Source of the DNA: Conoideocrella luteorostrata
Lineage: Eukaryota > Ascomycota > Sordariomycetes > Hypocreales > Clavicipitaceae
Direction of reading: 5' to 3'
Assembly: GCA_032433595.1 (NCBI GenBank)
Contig: JASWJB010000196.1
Coordinates: 1-64,000 of the forward strand
Length of the DNA: 64,000 nt
The notes under the pieces are model-generated. The model worked only from the letters and a program-made list of their open reading frames with translations, was not told where the DNA came from and did not search any database. This document shows, piece after piece, positions 43,148 through 56,912 of the stretch (within the stretch, counting starts at the first letter, position 1; each line of letters starts with the position of its first letter). A program made the translations under genes and the position numbers.

Positions 43148-45893
43148 TCACACGGTCTGCTGCAACTTCTCTAGCCTTGATGTCACCGCCTCAACCAAGG
43201 CACTTTCCCTAGCCAGTAGCCCTTGGACCTGTTGCAGCTTTGACCGCCGTACGTCCGACGGGATCCGCAATTCTCCCGGCGGTGCCACTTCGACTTCTGC
43301 CGAATTTTTCATTCCTTTCACCTCCGCCACCAGATCTGCTTGTAGCTTCTTCACCTCTTCCAGACGTTTCCACAGCTGCTTGGACTGTTGCTGAGCAGTG
43401 CTACTGGTGGTGCTGGTGGTGCCGCTGCTGTTTTGATCGGATGACCCCAAAAAACTAGCTTCTACCGTCCTAACCTCCTCCACATATGCACGTTCTTTGG
43501 TGCTAAGATCCCGTGTCGTAGCCTTACCGACGATCTTGCGTAGATTGTCCACTCGTTGGCTGAGGCGCTCCTGCCGAGCTTTAGCCTCAGCAATGCGCCG
43601 ATCGTACATGACGTTCTCAGCCTCATCGTCCCGCTCCACACCATTAATTGTATCAATCTTGCCCCTGACCTCGTTTGCTTTGCGAATCTGCTGGTGGAGT
43701 TCTGATTGGAGCAGCTCGCATCGTCGAAATACTTCGGCAGCCGCTACTCCCAGCTTGTATGTTTCATCGCTGAGCACTTTATGCGCATCTGTGAAGATCT
43801 GCAGCGTAAGCGGGCTAAGCTTCACTTCCTGATGTACAGCCGTCTTGTGACGAGATGTCCGTAGCCTCTCCAGCAGAGTGGGTAGAGCTGACACCTGATC
43901 GAATACGTGGGGCGGGTGATAAACGGGTCTTGGCTCGTAGAAGTCAAGAGGCGCCATGCTGGCCTCTCGTTCTCGGATGGGGCTTTCCTGCCGTATTGGA
44001 GACAGATCAATGTCCGGCGTTTCAAAGGTGATCGAGATGGGCTCATACGGCGTTGATGAGAGAAGAAAGTAGCCAAGGTCGGGATCTCTGATCGCCACGC
44101 ATGCTGCGAGCGGCACACCTACATCGGCACTCGGTTGCCCATAGATCCTCTCCCTAGAGGACTGCGAGTTGACCAATAGCCCGATCCTGAAGTCAATGCC
44201 GGCCTCGTGGCCACCCTGAAGCTCTCCTTCCATGCGGAAGATCCAAGATGTGAGGGAGACGTACGTGATAGCCGCATGATGGGTGAGGAAGAAGCTATAT
44301 CTAGACATGACGTCGGTGCTGAACACGGGCCAGCTATCCTCATTCACTTCAACGGGGCTCATGGTGTCGATGGCTTGGAAAGCCAGAAGAGACGGTGTGC
44401 TGGGAGGTGCTGGGAGGCGGCTCAGCAGCCTTGATTTGTTCTTTGGGGGCAACCATTGCGCCTGAACGCCTTCCAGATCAAGGTACACCCGCACCTGACC
44501 ACTCGTGGATAGCAAGCAAATGACAGGCAACGAGAGACCCTCTTGATCGCCATCATCTAGGTCCAGGTCGTCTTCCTCGCCGAGCATGAGCTCATCCGTC
44601 TCCGTCTTTTTCCCAATCACCAGAATATCGGTGATAGTTGCGTCCAAGTCGTCACCAGTCTCCGGATTTGCTTCTAGGTAAAAGGGGCCCTGTAGTCTAG
44701 GGACGGCTCCCGGTCGAGATGGCCTGGTATACACTTCAACAATTGGCTCTCCGGGTAGGCTCTCCAGGATCTGAGGCTCTTGGGCATCCAGCTCGCCCAT
44801 CCACTGTAGTTGTTGCTGGGCAAGAAGCTTCTCATTCTCGTCCACATCCGGGTCGTCCTCGATACTACCGACGGTCGTGACAATGGACACCGACAGAGAG
44901 GGAACCAATGTAGGGGGAGGGGCCCAGCGGTGAGGCAGCAATGGGCACAGAGCGTAAACATCGCCTTCCGTCATCGCTACCCAAAGCGTCATGGGATTCC
45001 AGCCTCCTGAGCCCTTAGTCGCGAAGCTGGCTGCAGCAACCTCCATCTCAAAAGAATCTGGCGAAAAGGCCTTGTTTGTTGTCAAAGTAGACGCAGAAAA
45101 GTCTTGGTCAAGAGTGGTTCCGTCTGCGAGCTTCTTGAGGTCCACTGAAGTCGTTGGCGAATCAAACGACCATCGGTCTTGTGTCGATAATTCCCAGACC
45201 CGAACAATCGCATCTGCTGTAACCGTGACAATGCAGCAGCCATTAACACCTAGCGGATGCCACAGCGCCGACATGATGGGCGATCGAGAGGTGACGTGAG
45301 TCGTTGGGCCGAGGGTGAAGATTTTGGGTCGTAACGGGGACGTATCTTCACTAGTCAGGTGTGCAGAGTCTGGCAAGGTGCAGATGTGCACAGTATGTGT
45401 AGTCAGAATGGCGAGGTAGTTCGAATTCGGTGAGATGACAAGCTGTCTAATGTCATCCGCCACTGGTGTTTTGATCGTCTTTGAGCAGCGTAAGTAGGTC
45501 AGCATCCAAAAGCGATAGGAGTCGTGAGGAGGAAACCTAGCATACTCTCAGTCCTGCCGCGCCGGCAAGCTCTCCGTCACCTTCAATAGACTGGAGGGAG
45601 TCCTCTCTCTTGATGCGAGCCCCAGCCGAGCCTGTCCGGCCTCTGGTCTGCTTCGCTGACCACTCATCCTTAAGATAGGCCAAGTCAGCCCAGCGGATAT
45701 CCTTGCCCACGGCTGCAAAGACTTCTGTTCCGCGTCGAGCAATCGTTCTTCTAGGACCGGGTATGGAGCTATTCTTTGATACCGGCGACAGGGTTCGCGA
45801 TCTGATCGTTTCGGCCGATGGCCCAAACAGCTGGTGTCCAGGTGTGTTGCTGTTGGACAGCCATGGCGCAGCGTAGGATTTGACCTTGGGCAT
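43148..45893 (-). CDS. NUP82: Nucleoporin NUP82
   Basis: Two exons, 45893-45546 and 45478-43148, phase 0, 892 residues. The ATG at 45893 is the first in the frame. The N-terminal two thirds have a seven-bladed beta-propeller character (WHPLGVNG, VRVWELS and acidic loops). From about residue 680 a long helical coiled coil (heptads, Glu/Arg/Lys/Gln) runs to the end, as in Nup82/Nup88. In the family it sits on the cytoplasmic face of the pore, holding Nup159 and Nsp1 for mRNA export. An acidic insert (DDLDLDDGD) lies about two fifths along. An AGTAG tandem repeat (about 45921-45940) sits just upstream of the ATG. The match to a fungal NUP82 is by architecture. Confidence 0.85.
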
Positions 45894-46816
45894 GTTGTCG
45901 TGGAGCTGCTGCGGGAAGGGAGTAGAGTAGAGTAGAGTAGAATCGATCGATGTGAAATACAGCGCTGCAGTCGAAGCAAGGTCGTTCAAGTTACAACCCG
46001 CCGAGTGAGCAGGCGCTGCTGCAAAGTGGCCGGTGGCAGCAGTGTATGTGGTTGTCTTGGGCGTTGCGATGTGAGCGACAGACAGAAAGTTGAAAAGGCT
46101 GGGCCAAGGCAGCAGCGGGTTGAAAACGCGCGATGGATAAAGTTTTAGCGCGCGTCTTGGGCCGACGCTGGCTGCGGCTGGGGGGAGCAGTTAAGTCCAA
46201 GTTACTTTAGCACTTAAGTGCCTTGAGTACGGAATACACAGTAAAATTTTCCCCCGTAAAATCAGGCGATTCCGTTAAGCAGTCATCATATTTCTCCGTT
46301 ATTGTTTTTATTTTTTATTTTCTTGTGAATTTTTTTTTTTTTTTATAAAAAAGAAAGCCATTACTGGTGATATCAACACTTTGGATGCGGCAATACGTAC
46401 AACAGGCACAGGTATGAGTTGTGAGCAGGCTTCAAGGCCGCAAGAAAGTTTCAATGTACAATTCACGTAGAAAACAGTCAATTACCTCTCCGTAGATATT
46501 TCCCATCCAAATGTGCGGCGCCTTCCGCTTGCTACAAACCGATGACCACATCTGCTGTACTGTATTAAAGAACTCTATGTGACCTTGACCAAGCTCCAAA
46601 GTCTCGGTGGGTCTCGCAGACCAACCTCAGACCTTTCTCTGCCTATGCAACACCAACACCAAAGCATCTTGCAATTACATCACATCACACTCTCTTCCTG
46701 CGCAACCACGCCACTTCGCCTGCCCAACTGCCCAGACATCCAATTCCCACCCCCGAAGTACGCTGTCAACCACACTAGAACCATTGAAGCAAACAATCCA
46801 TACTCCCCCTCCAAAA
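45894..46816. other. Divergent promoter region NUP82/CBP20
   Basis: About 920 bp between two 5' ends. It contains AGTAG tandem repeats (45921-45940), T tracts (46300-46345) and a single near-copy of the TACGGAGTA motif near 46228. No gene. Confidence 0.5.
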
Positions 46817-47401
46817 ATGCCCCATCACGGCCCCCGGAGCACAGTTGATCGTCTCGACCGACCCAGCGCATACTTCTCCGGCAGAGTGAGTCTCCAGTCT
46901 CCCCGCCCCCTTCTTCCAAATCCATTACTCTCAATCATCTAACTTTCCCCGCAGAAGCGCAGACGCGACGACCAAGCCAACGGTGAAGCTGCCCCCGAGG
47001 AACCAAAAGCCGATCCGCTGCAGAACTCAACGACACTCTATGTCGGCAACCTATCCTTCTACACGACCGAAGAGCAAGTCTACGAGCTATTCTCCAAGTG
47101 TGGCGAAATCAAGCGTCTCATCATGGGTCTGGACCGGTTCCAAAAGACGCCTTGTGGATTCTGCTTTGTCGAGTACTACACGCACCAGGACGCCCTGGAC
47201 TGCATGAAATACATCGGTGGCACGAAGCTGGATGAGCGGATCATTCGAACGGATTTAGATCCAGGTTTCGAGGAGGGCAGACAGTACGGTCGGGGCAAGA
47301 GCGGTGGGCAAGTGAGAGATGAATACCGTGAAGATTTCGATGAAGGCAGAGGGGGGATTGGTAGAGCGCTGCAGGAAGAAGAGGAAGATCGGTATAGGTA
47401 G
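46817..47401 (+). CDS. CBC2: Nuclear cap-binding protein small subunit (CBP20)
   Basis: Two exons, 46817-46885 and 46955-47401, phase 0, 171 residues. An RRM with RNP2 LYVGNL (about residue 54) and RNP1 GFCFVEYY (about 97-104) sits in the usual CBP20 context of flanking Tyr and Arg residues (YFSGR..KRRR upstream, [28 protein letters not shown] downstream). It binds the m7G cap together with CBP80 in the nucleus and aids splicing and mRNA export. The C-terminal tail is acidic-Arg-rich. Complete and typical. Confidence 0.95.
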
Positions 47402-48310
47402 ACGGCGGCACCAGTGGGATTGGAAAGGTGATGGCGTGTTTCTTTTAAAGACGAAAATATTTTATATACCCGGTGGATGGGCGCTATGATACAGTTTTCA
47501 ATACGAAAGGCATGAAAAGAAAAAGGAGTTATTTTGCTAGCACTTTCGTTTGTTCATGTCGTTTAAGTGGTTTATTGTAATGTAACCAAACTCCAGATCA
47601 AATTTGATTTAACTCTGGCCTCCAATTAATTTATATAAAAAAAAACCCCCCATTGTGTCCTTTCGTCACTCGCAGCTTCCTCTCCATACGTAATTTTGCA
47701 GTATTTCGAGGCCGGCTAGCCTCGGGCGGAGAACACTGACCAGCAGTTCGATATTCACAATAGTACGGAGTAGACTTACGGATTTGCGTCGTGTGGCGCC
47801 GTGTGAGTCAGAACGTGCTGCAATTGCGACCATGACTGTTCTCACTTCCAACAACATCCGCTCCCACGCTCGTCTGTAACTACGAGAAAATGATATCGTT
47901 CACCGTCCACAAAGAAAATGGGGTTGGAGGAGAGAAGTTTAAAAAGAGAAACGTTGTAATGTGGAAGAGAAAGAGATTCAGACGGGATGCAGTATGGAGG
48001 TAGTTTTTAAATTAAAAGGGAACAGCTAGTAAATGTGGTGTGCCAGTAGAAGCAACTGACAGCAATAAAATACGCCGCGCCTCTTATAATTCTAGTAGTA
48101 CAGTTTCCAATTCCTATGCCAAACATCCATCCACACCTCAAGAGCTGGGCTCATTGCACACAAGCTCAGCCCAGTTGTTTTCTACCCGCTGGTCTCCCAT
48201 AATATCCATACTTTACACAACCCGAACCATCCATTGTCGCTCCGAGCTAGTCTTTCGAATCGGTCGGCAACGCTACAGCAACGTAGGGCACGCAGATCAT
48301 CACACCCAGC
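47402..48310. other. Convergent intergenic
   Basis: About 900 bp between 3' ends of CBP20 and mL60. AT-rich, TACGGAGTA at 47764. No gene seen. Confidence 0.5.
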
Positions 48311-48788
48311 TTAATAACCAGGCGGATTAACTCTTTGCGATACTCTCGTCCATTTCGGCAATTCTAACACCAGCCAGTCAGCATATTCTGTACTTCTCAT
48401 CACATTCAAATCCACTTCCACAGCAACGCCTCCAACAAATACAACGATGGCGGCAGTCAGTCCTGATCCCCTATCCTCCCCCCTTAACAGCCCAGTGGAA
48501 GCACTTACTGTGAATACCCTTCCTGTATCTCTTCGCCTTCCGATCAAACATGGTGTACTTGTCCCTCGGCAGCATCTCCGGCTCGGTAGGCATTTCGGCC
48601 TTCCACCTCTCCAGCGCCTCCAGCGTCTGTCCCTTCTTCGCAAGAGCCGAATCTAGCGTGGCAACGACGCTGTCCACCGCCCGGAGACGTAATCTATGTC
48701 GACGCTTCTGGAATCTCGACAACCGCCAAGGGATTTTCCAGAGGAGACCTCCAGAGAGGGGATTCGTTATTCGAAAGGGGCCGAACAT
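48311..48788 (-). CDS. MRPL31: Mitochondrial large ribosomal subunit protein mL60 (MRPL31)
   Basis: Two exons, 48788-48509 and 48363-48311, phases close (110 residues). Starts MFGPFRITNPLSGGLLWKIPWRLSRFQKRRHRLR, the hallmark of fungal MRPL31/mL60, ends RVNPPGY. Basic, no domain beyond the family itself; it acts in the mitochondrial ribosome. The presequence is short or absent, as in the family. Confidence 0.92.
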
Positions 48789-49153
48789 GCTTTATTCTAT
48801 GTTGTAGGCGAGACCTCTTTTGTGACGTAATTGCATAACAACTAGCCCGTCGCTGTTCAGGGCGGGCGCGTAGAGGAGATGGAATATCTCTGGCGAATAT
48901 GGGTTGTTTAATGATGGTCTGCAGCTCGGGAAACTCTTCAGACGTGCTACTTGCGCAGTGCAGCCCTGCAGCAGCACAGCGCCAAGTGGAGCGGATTAAT
49001 TGCGCCCCAAGTTTCCGATCCCACCAACACCACTCGAATCCGTCTGCATCAATGAAGTAGACATAGCCACTACTCTTCGATGAAAAACAACCCGACAATA
49101 ATATAAACCATCCCCTCCCCTTTCGTGCAGGCGCGAAACCGAATGCCCCCATC
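48789..49153. other. Divergent promoter region mL60/TRS20
   Basis: 365 bp between two starts. No gene seen, no clear motif. Confidence 0.5.
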
Positions 49154-49778
49154 ATGAGCTACTATTTCGCCATCGTCGGCGCCCAAGACAATCCCCTCTT
49201 CGAATACGAATTCGGCACCTCCAAGCAAGGCGGCGACGGACAGTCTCGGTTCACCGACCAGCTCCGGCACCTGAACCAGTTCATCCTGCACTCCAGCTTA
49301 GACATTGCTGAGGAGGTGCAGTGGTCTCAAGGGCAGATGTACGCTTACCCGTTCTCTTTTCCTCTTCTGCACAATTCTTGTCAGGAAGTTTCGGGGGGAA
49401 AATATCTTGTCCGCCACCCCCCCGGGGACCGGTTGGCTGATACTGATGCCGATGCTGATACTGCACGACAGGTACCTCAAATGCATTGATAAATTCTTCA
49501 ACAACTACATCTCATGCTTTGTCACGGGCGCAAACGTCAAGTTCCTGCTCCTCCATCAACCCAGTGTTCCCACGTCGACGAGCTCCTCCCGATCATCGAC
49601 CGCTATTGGCGCGAATCCTACAAGCCCGGCCACAGAGGAAGCAATCAAGATGTTCTTTACGGAAGTATACGACAACTGGGTCAAAGCCGTGATGAATCCA
49701 TTTTATAAGGCGAATGCCGAGGTCAACAGTCCTGTTTTTAGGCTGAGAGTGGCTGCCGCAGGACGGAAGTACTTGTAG
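49154..49778 (+). CDS. TRS20: TRAPP subunit TRS20 / sedlin
   Basis: Two exons, 49154-49338 and 49472-49778, phases close, 163 residues. Sedlin signatures: MSYYFAIVGAQDNPLFE at the start, LNQFILHSSLDIAEE, then FNNYISCFVTGANVKFLLLHQ and YNW-like VYDNWVKAVMNPFYK. The fold is the longin-like sedlin domain. It is a core part of the TRAPP complexes in ER-Golgi and autophagy tethering. A Ser/Thr-rich insert (about residues 92-115) makes it somewhat longer than the usual about 140 residues. Complete. Confidence 0.93.
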
Positions 49779-50193
49779 ATGATAGTAATAGGATGGGACT
49801 GGGGAAGGAAGAAAAGCCCCATCCTACCACGCCATGATACCACGGTGACTTGATTCACGATTTACATTTAGCGCATGATTAGGCAGCAACGCAGGCAAAA
49901 AACCCTGTTTACATTATAGCTGACAATACAATCACTCGAGGCAGAAATACAAAAGCTTTGTTCATTTCAATTGGTATTCATCTTTGAAGTGGTCATCCAT
50001 CTTTGTGAGGACGCCATGATGTCTCGTAAACCCAGTTCCTTCCCTCAACGCCGTAATGACAAGTACGTAGTCCCATGTTGCAACCCACCGAACCCATTCT
50101 TCCCTGGTTCCGTTCCCATACGCAAGCACTTTGTCCCCACCATGATGTACAAAGTCAGGCCAGTTTTGTAAATATAAAGACCAAGGACTGCAT
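49779..50193. other. Convergent intergenic
   Basis: About 415 bp between 3' ends of TRS20 and histone H4. No gene seen. Confidence 0.5.
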
Positions 50194-50756
<563 letters not shown>

Positions 50757-52345
50757 GTTGATAAAGGTAAAATAGAGTAGATGAAGATGTCAAGACGTGT
50801 CGCGTTGTCGCGTTGATGACGTTAGAGTCTGATGTAGAATGAAGTACAGAGCGAGAGGGTGTGTGTAAGAAAACAGAAGCGGGGGGAATCTCTAAGGGCG
50901 GTGCGCGAGGGGGATGGCAGCATAAATACGTCTTCGCAATCAGTCAGCTGGGGGCGCGTGCAAGTGGCCCTTCCAAAACACTAGATCAGTAACAGGGCCA
51001 TGGACTACGTGGGTGGGAAAATGCGGTCCCCGTCAGCAAAAATACGTGCAAGCGCGATTTTGCTAGCATTTATTTCTGGGGATCAATCGCGGCGCGGCGC
51101 TAGTCCGCTTACGGGGGGTGGTGTGTACGGCTTTTCAGTTGGAGGTTCTTTGCAAGTATCTGCTGATTGACGATGGGGCTGTGCGTGTACAGAGTACCAG
51201 CGCCCACGTTGTGCTGCTGGCTGGGGGCCTAGTGGGGCCTGTGCTTGTTCTGAGCAAGCCAGGAGGAGCGAGTCTCTGTGTGTCCCAGTTGATCTGGCTG
51301 ATCTGACGCAGGGCGCCTGGACGCACCAAACGGGACTTGGCTGGACCTGGAGCTTCGACCAATCAGGTGCTTTGCTTTAACCGCCAGAGGCAGCGGCACC
51401 GAACGCTTCGCGCCTGCAGCCTAAACTCAGTCAGAGTGTGTGCTTCTCCGTAACGAACGGTGTATCGATTGATGCGCAGCTTCCAATCGCGCACTTGCTT
51501 GAGGTCCATCAATCAGAATATCCATGCTAATTAGCTCTTTCATGCCATCTAAGCACACGCTCCGACTAAAGTTGGGCAAATACAGCAATCACCCCATATC
51601 TACGTTCCCAGTCCCAACATCCTCATCACCCTCATCTCGCTTTGAAATAAAATAAAACCAAGGAAGGAAATTTAACAATATAAAATTGTTCACGATCGTA
51701 TCTTGCAAGGAGCACCCACAGCATCTATAGTCCACGCCTCCAAAGCAGCAGCATGCCTCCGACAAACGGACCATGGCCCAGACGGCAGCATATTGTAGGA
51801 ATCGACCATGCTTTACAGCCACCAAATTATGATGACAGTCAGTTGCAACGAATATACACGTTTTGTTGCTATGCCATACAGCGTACTAATAATACACGAA
51901 AGCATCCCGCGACCCATTCGTCTAGTCATTCGTTCAATCCTTCCCGCTCCATGTCGCCTGTCCCTATCATGTCCCTATCCAAGCGCGGATGCCAAATTCC
52001 CGCAGGTGGTGTAAAGCAAAGTACAAAAGCCCAAATCTCAACGCCAATGCCATGCCATGCCATGCCATGCAAACACATCCGTGATGCCCGTTTTCACGCT
52101 GCTACGCAGAGTGCACCACCTTCCCAGCAAACCGGACCTCTGTCCTCGGAGCTGAGCCAGCAATAGCGCATTTTATTACTCTAGCAAAAAAAAAAAAAAG
52201 GGGGTTGCCAGAGCATCAATTGTCGATATCGTCTCCATTCCCCTCGCTTTGTCAACGACCAGAGCGTCTGTCACTGCAACCATAGCTATTATTATAATGT
52301 GTCTGCTAAAGAACGATTGCCGCTTCCGTCAGACCACTCATGACT
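50757..52345. other. Intergenic between H4 and CDC27
   Basis: About 1.6 kb. H4 promoter on the left, the CDC27 3' end on the right. It contains four tandem ATGCC units at about 52047-52069 and an A tract at 52187-52199. Short frames, no gene supported. Confidence 0.5.
50921..50928 (-). promoter_or_regulatory. TATA-like box of histone H4
   Basis: TATTTATG in the sense direction, about 165 bp upstream of the H4 ATG. Confidence 0.4.
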
Positions 52346-54932
52346 TCATGTCATCATCGAGTCGTCCATAGATACATCATCCTCGACACTTTCGATTGCT
52401 TCTTTTATTTTTGGTCCAGCCTAGATGACAATGCATTAGTATTTCCGAGGTCCAGGATCTGCCACTGCACGTAAAACAGAAGCTGTAGGGGCTCACCTTT
52501 GGATCTAAGGCCAGAGCAATAGTGAAATGTCGCACTGCCAGCTGCCTTTCATTCGTATTCCTATACAGCGTCCCTAGCAAGAAATGAACAGTAGCCTCGT
52601 CAGGTGCTAGATCTTTCAAAATCATCAACTCCTTCTGTGCCGCCTCAATCTGCCCAACAGTAAGCAGCGCCCGGGCCTTCTTGTACCGAGTCTGTGCCGC
52701 TTTGGGCGCCAATTCTGCTGCTTTGGAATAGGCATGTAAAGCCTGAACCATTTGCTTCTGCTTCTCCAGCACACCACCCATGCAACAAATCAGCACGGCG
52801 TTGTTTGGGTTGATTGTTTGCGCGGCGTAATAGTGGTCATAAGCCTTGTCGTAAGCGCCCAGTCGCTCCTGAACCCTTCCGATGCCGTAGTAGGCATTGT
52901 AGTGCCTCCTGTCGGCTGCAATGGCTTGCCGATACGCCGTAAGCGCCTTTTCATACTCTTCATTGGCGACGTGTTCGTGGCCTTGAAGAGTAAACGCATA
53001 AGCAAACTTGGGATCGAGTTGGGTGGCTCGTTTGAAGCAGCGAAGGGCCTGCTCAGGATCTCTTGCCAGAGACCAAGCGTTGCCCAACGCACACCAAGCT
53101 TGCGGTGAGTACCATGATGAGTCAACCAGTTCGTGTGCCAGGAATGACAGGTCGGTTTCCCGTTTCAGGTGCCACAGGATGGTCGAGTACACTTCCATAT
53201 CCTGCAGACGTGATGGAGCTTGAACGCGCATTCTTCGGAAGAATTTCTCTGCTTCCGCATATGCCGCTTGCTCGTAGTGGCATCGGCCCATCTGAGAAAG
53301 CACCCATGGCGTTCCCTGCTGGGACGATGGAAGGGAGCCAAACGCCTGCAAAGCCTCTAGACATTGAAATCTCGATAGTGAGTAGTATCCACTGCCAAAC
53401 TTCTTCATGAGATCCAGCGCCCATTTCAGTGTCTCCTCGACTCTGGCGATATCGACCTCCGGGGCTTTTGTTGCCGCTGGCTGTGTCATTGGTGCCTCTC
53501 TTGTTCTTGATGATTCACCATGATCCACGTCCGCCTGGTCGTCCACAGGCTTTCTATTGCCGCTCACGACTCTGCCGACGCTGGAGCCGCTGGAACCGGG
53601 GCGCATAATGCGTGAAACAGGGGGTCTAGCCTTTTTTAATTCACGCCCAGCTGATGCTCCTATCGTAGCTGCTCCTGAGTTGGCCTTTGATGACGGTTTA
53701 AACATATTCAATCTAGCACTTCTTCGTGTTGTGTATTCGTCGGTGTTTGTCGATCTCGGTACTGGGTGTCCTGACAGCGTGCGCTTCCTCTCCGTAGCAC
53801 CTATGTTACCAGCACGAGTGCCATTCGCCGTGGCAGAGGCAGTGTTCATCGTCGTCACATCGGCCATGAGTTCCACTACTTGTGCATCTTGGCCAGGTCT
53901 CACGGCACTCCTTTTCGTACCCATTCTGTAATTCATTCGTGGAGGGGCGTCTAATCCGGCGTCCATACCGTGGGCATTTCTAGGTCGCCGGGTTGGTGCC
54001 TGGGGTGGTTCTTGCCCATATGTTGTTGGACGAGATAGTAATGCGTCTACCATAGTCGATGACGGTCCGGTGGGGGTTTCCAGTCCATCCACATGAGCAG
54101 TAGCTTGACCGTTCGCGGACGCTGCGAGCCTCTGCCGGGCATTTTGTATCTTGGACATAAAGTCATTTTCCGGTTGCTCATTAAACATGTCCACAACCGG
54201 ACTGCTCATTTCAGGTAATGAAAGGCCGACATTAAAAGGGTCTGACACCGAGTCCGCCTGGATATTTCGAGTCGTTGATCTTTTCGCGGGCACCGCATCC
54301 AATGGCGCCAAAGAGGAAGTTTCTTTCACCTGTTCCATTCCGCCGAGGCATGTGCCAGAATCGAAACTCTGCGCCAGCCCGTCATTGGATCTGAATATGT
54401 TGGGAACGCGGACATTGATGCCCATGTCGCAAAGGGCCGTGAAAGCGTTCCACATGAACGGATTTTTCTTCAGGGCGTCCTCGAAGCAGCTTACGGCCTT
54501 TTTCTTATCCCCGTAGCCGCGATGGAGGTTTCCTAACAAGCAAAGCACGGCCGGACAATCCGGATGTCCTGCTCGAGTGGTTGCTGTGTGTTTCCCCACG
54601 CTACACTTTTGTGTCCACAAGCCTTTCGACCTGTCGAGTGCCGAGATCCCATCCTTGTACCGCTCCAGTGCCAGGCATGCTTGAGCAAAAACCCACGCGC
54701 AACCCAAGTTAGCCCCACGGTATCCCAAGGGCTTTCCAGCATCGTACGCAGAACGATAGTCCCCTAGCCGAAGGTAGCAAAGGGCTTGGAGGTAGGCAGC
54801 TTCAGGCGCCTTGGGGTCATGGGCAGCTAATCTCTCGGCAAAAAACAGCGCGTTATCGTACGAGGCGTTGTCTAGATGGTAGTAGATGACCTGTCGCAGG
54901 AGGCCCCCAACGGCCGTCGGGCTCGGTGCCAT
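52346..54932 (-). CDS. CDC27: Anaphase-promoting complex subunit 3 (CDC27/BimA)
   Basis: Two exons, 54932-52497 and 52420-52346, phase 0, 836 residues. The N-terminal TPR set starts MAPSPTAVGGLLRQVIYYHLDNASYDNALFFAERL, then a long disordered Ser/Thr/Pro-rich centre (about 210-500), then seven or so C-terminal TPRs (WCALGNAWSLARDPEQALRCFKRATQLDP and following), ending in an acidic tail after the final intron. APC3 holds the coactivator's Ile-Arg tail in the anaphase-promoting complex. The disordered centre is typical and carries many potential phosphorylation sites. Confidence 0.94.
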
Positions 54933-56232
54933 CCTAAGCCAGCCACACTCCCAGGTTGTTGGAGAGATCGAGAGCTCACCGGGCAGTTTTCAAAGGAAAT
55001 CGAACGTTACCAAGGTAATTGTGCCATGGGAGGAGTCGGGGTGAGTTGGGGCGAGATAAGGGAAGTTTCGACGTGGAGCAGCGAGCGAAGTTTAATGCAA
55101 TCGAAGTCTCCAGTCGTCGAGTACCGGATCAAGATATGCGCGGTGATATGCAATACCGTCGGCGAGGAGTTCGCACGTAGATGATGTTTGTGAACCAAAC
55201 CACAACACAGCTGCACTAAAAAATAAACGTGCCAAGCAAGGGCAACTCTCGTCGAAGCGGCGCGGTCGGCTGCAGATGGCTAGCGGTAAAGATTTACTGA
55301 GCAATTTCTTCGAGTTGGCGATGGATATCTCGCAAGCGTAAGAGATGAACAGAAAAAAAAAAAATGAAACACAAGCAAGCCGGCTTGTTCTATGAGAGAG
55401 AATGGGCTGAGGTTCGTGAACGGTCGAGGCAAGTGGTTTGAGGGTGGTGAACGGTGGGTCCCCAGCCAACGACTTTAGGCGTCGAATGCGACCTGTTTGT
55501 CTGTGTGCAAAAGGACGAGTCCAGCGGCCAGAGACGGCTTGTCCTTTGTCAATCAACTCGTGACGACAGTCCGGTGGCCAACTTATTCGTTAAGCAATCA
55601 CTGGCGCTTATGGGCGATGCTTGGAGGAAATAGTAGGGGGCGTGGTGGCGATGAGGTCAACACCATCCATCTGCCGCCCGACGTGAAGCTGGACGGGGGA
55701 CGACGAAGGAGGCGCGCAATTGTTGTGGTCGCAGGCGCCTGATTGGATGAGAGACCACGGTTCGTTGTGCCCAGCAACAGAGACACATTGTGGATCCCGC
55801 ACGGAGGCCGTGACCTGCAAGCCGCAAGCTGCACGCTGCAAGAAGCCTGCTTGCCGCTCACCAACTGCCCAGCCTGTCCGGCCCTGCAGCAAGACCAGCC
55901 ATCTTTGCAAAGCTCAGCATCCGTCTCGTTATCGATTACTCCTGACTCCCAACTCCGTACGGAGTACTCCATACTAAATATCATACTACCACACTACCCA
56001 ACTATATGCAAAAAAGACGTCGCCAACTTCAGCAAACCCCCGTCATCGCAACCCATAGCTCATCAATTACCGACATAACTAGTCACCACCAATCCCTATA
56101 CGCTCATCAATCAACTACTCCGTACATCCGAATAGACTCCTGTTTTAGCGCCACTCTTTCCTAAAATAACATCTCCCTGCCCTTGTCTCGTCCCCGACCG
56201 CGGACACACACACACACACATACACACATACA
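54933..56232. other. Divergent promoter region CDC27/SND2
   Basis: 1.3 kb between two starts. The TACTCCGTA/TACGGAGTA motif lies at 55958 and 56116, including the 14-bp palindrome ACTCCGTACGGAGT at 55952-55965. A (CA)n tract (about 56205-56222) abuts the SND2 ATG. No gene seen. Confidence 0.5.
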
Positions 56233-56724
56233 ATGGCGCAAAAGGCAAAAAAGGACCGAGCCAAATCCAACTCAGCAGCTCTCAACAACCTCCATATCGG
56301 CTCCCTCATAATCAACATCCTCTTCCTGCTATCCCACTTTCTCTTTCGGTCCCGCTCCCTCGTTGTCTACGGACTCTTTGCCACCCCGAGTTTGATCTGC
56401 GAGTATGTCCTGGAGATATCGGGCCGTCCCAAATATGACGCCGCTACGGGAACGCTCAAGACCTCAGGGGAGGATCTCGCTGCCGCCGGGTTGACGGAGT
56501 ATATGTTTGACGTCGTTTGGGTCACATGGGCTTCTGCCATCGCTGTCATTCTCTTTGGCAATTGGGGCTGGCTATTGTGGGCGGTGCTGCCTGCATACGG
56601 GTTGTATATGGGATCGGGGTTACTGGGAATGGGAAGGCAGAAGTTAGCTCAGATGCAGGCTGGGGATGCAGCTGGAGGTGGTGCTGCCCCCCCGGGTAAC
56701 CGGAGGGCTCGAAGGGCTGCATAA
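56233..56724 (+). CDS. SND2: SND2 / TMEM208 ER-targeting membrane protein
   Basis: Single exon, 163 residues. A basic N-terminus (MAQKAKKDRAKSN) precedes hydrophobic segments (about 25-45, 48-65, 95-115, 115-130), and the C-terminus is Ala/Gly-rich ending RRARRAA. The layout and the NLHIG..LLSHFLF..YG..PSLICEYVLE string match TMEM208/Snd2. In yeast Snd2 works with Snd1 and Snd3 to bring substrates with central membrane segments to the ER. A small family; identification by pattern. Confidence 0.88.
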   Translation: MAQKAKKDRAKSNSAALNNLHIGSLIINILFLLSHFLFRSRSLVVYGLFATPSLICEYVLEISGRPKYDAATGTLKTSGEDLAAAGLTEYMFDVVWVTWASAIAVILFGNWGWLLWAVLPAYGLYMGSGLLGMGRQKLAQMQAGDAAGGGAAPPGNRRARRAA

Positions 56725-56912
56725 AAGGGCATGGGACTTGAAGGCATTAATTGGACAACGAATGCAACGTCTATTCTATTACGCTATGCTATCTAACAAT
56801 ACACCACGCCTCAAACATTTGACTCTTGGGTCTTTCACATGCCTGATATTTGTGATAGATGTCCCCACGCATGAAGGCAACCCGAGTATTTCTTCCGTCA
56901 CAACCCTCTCTC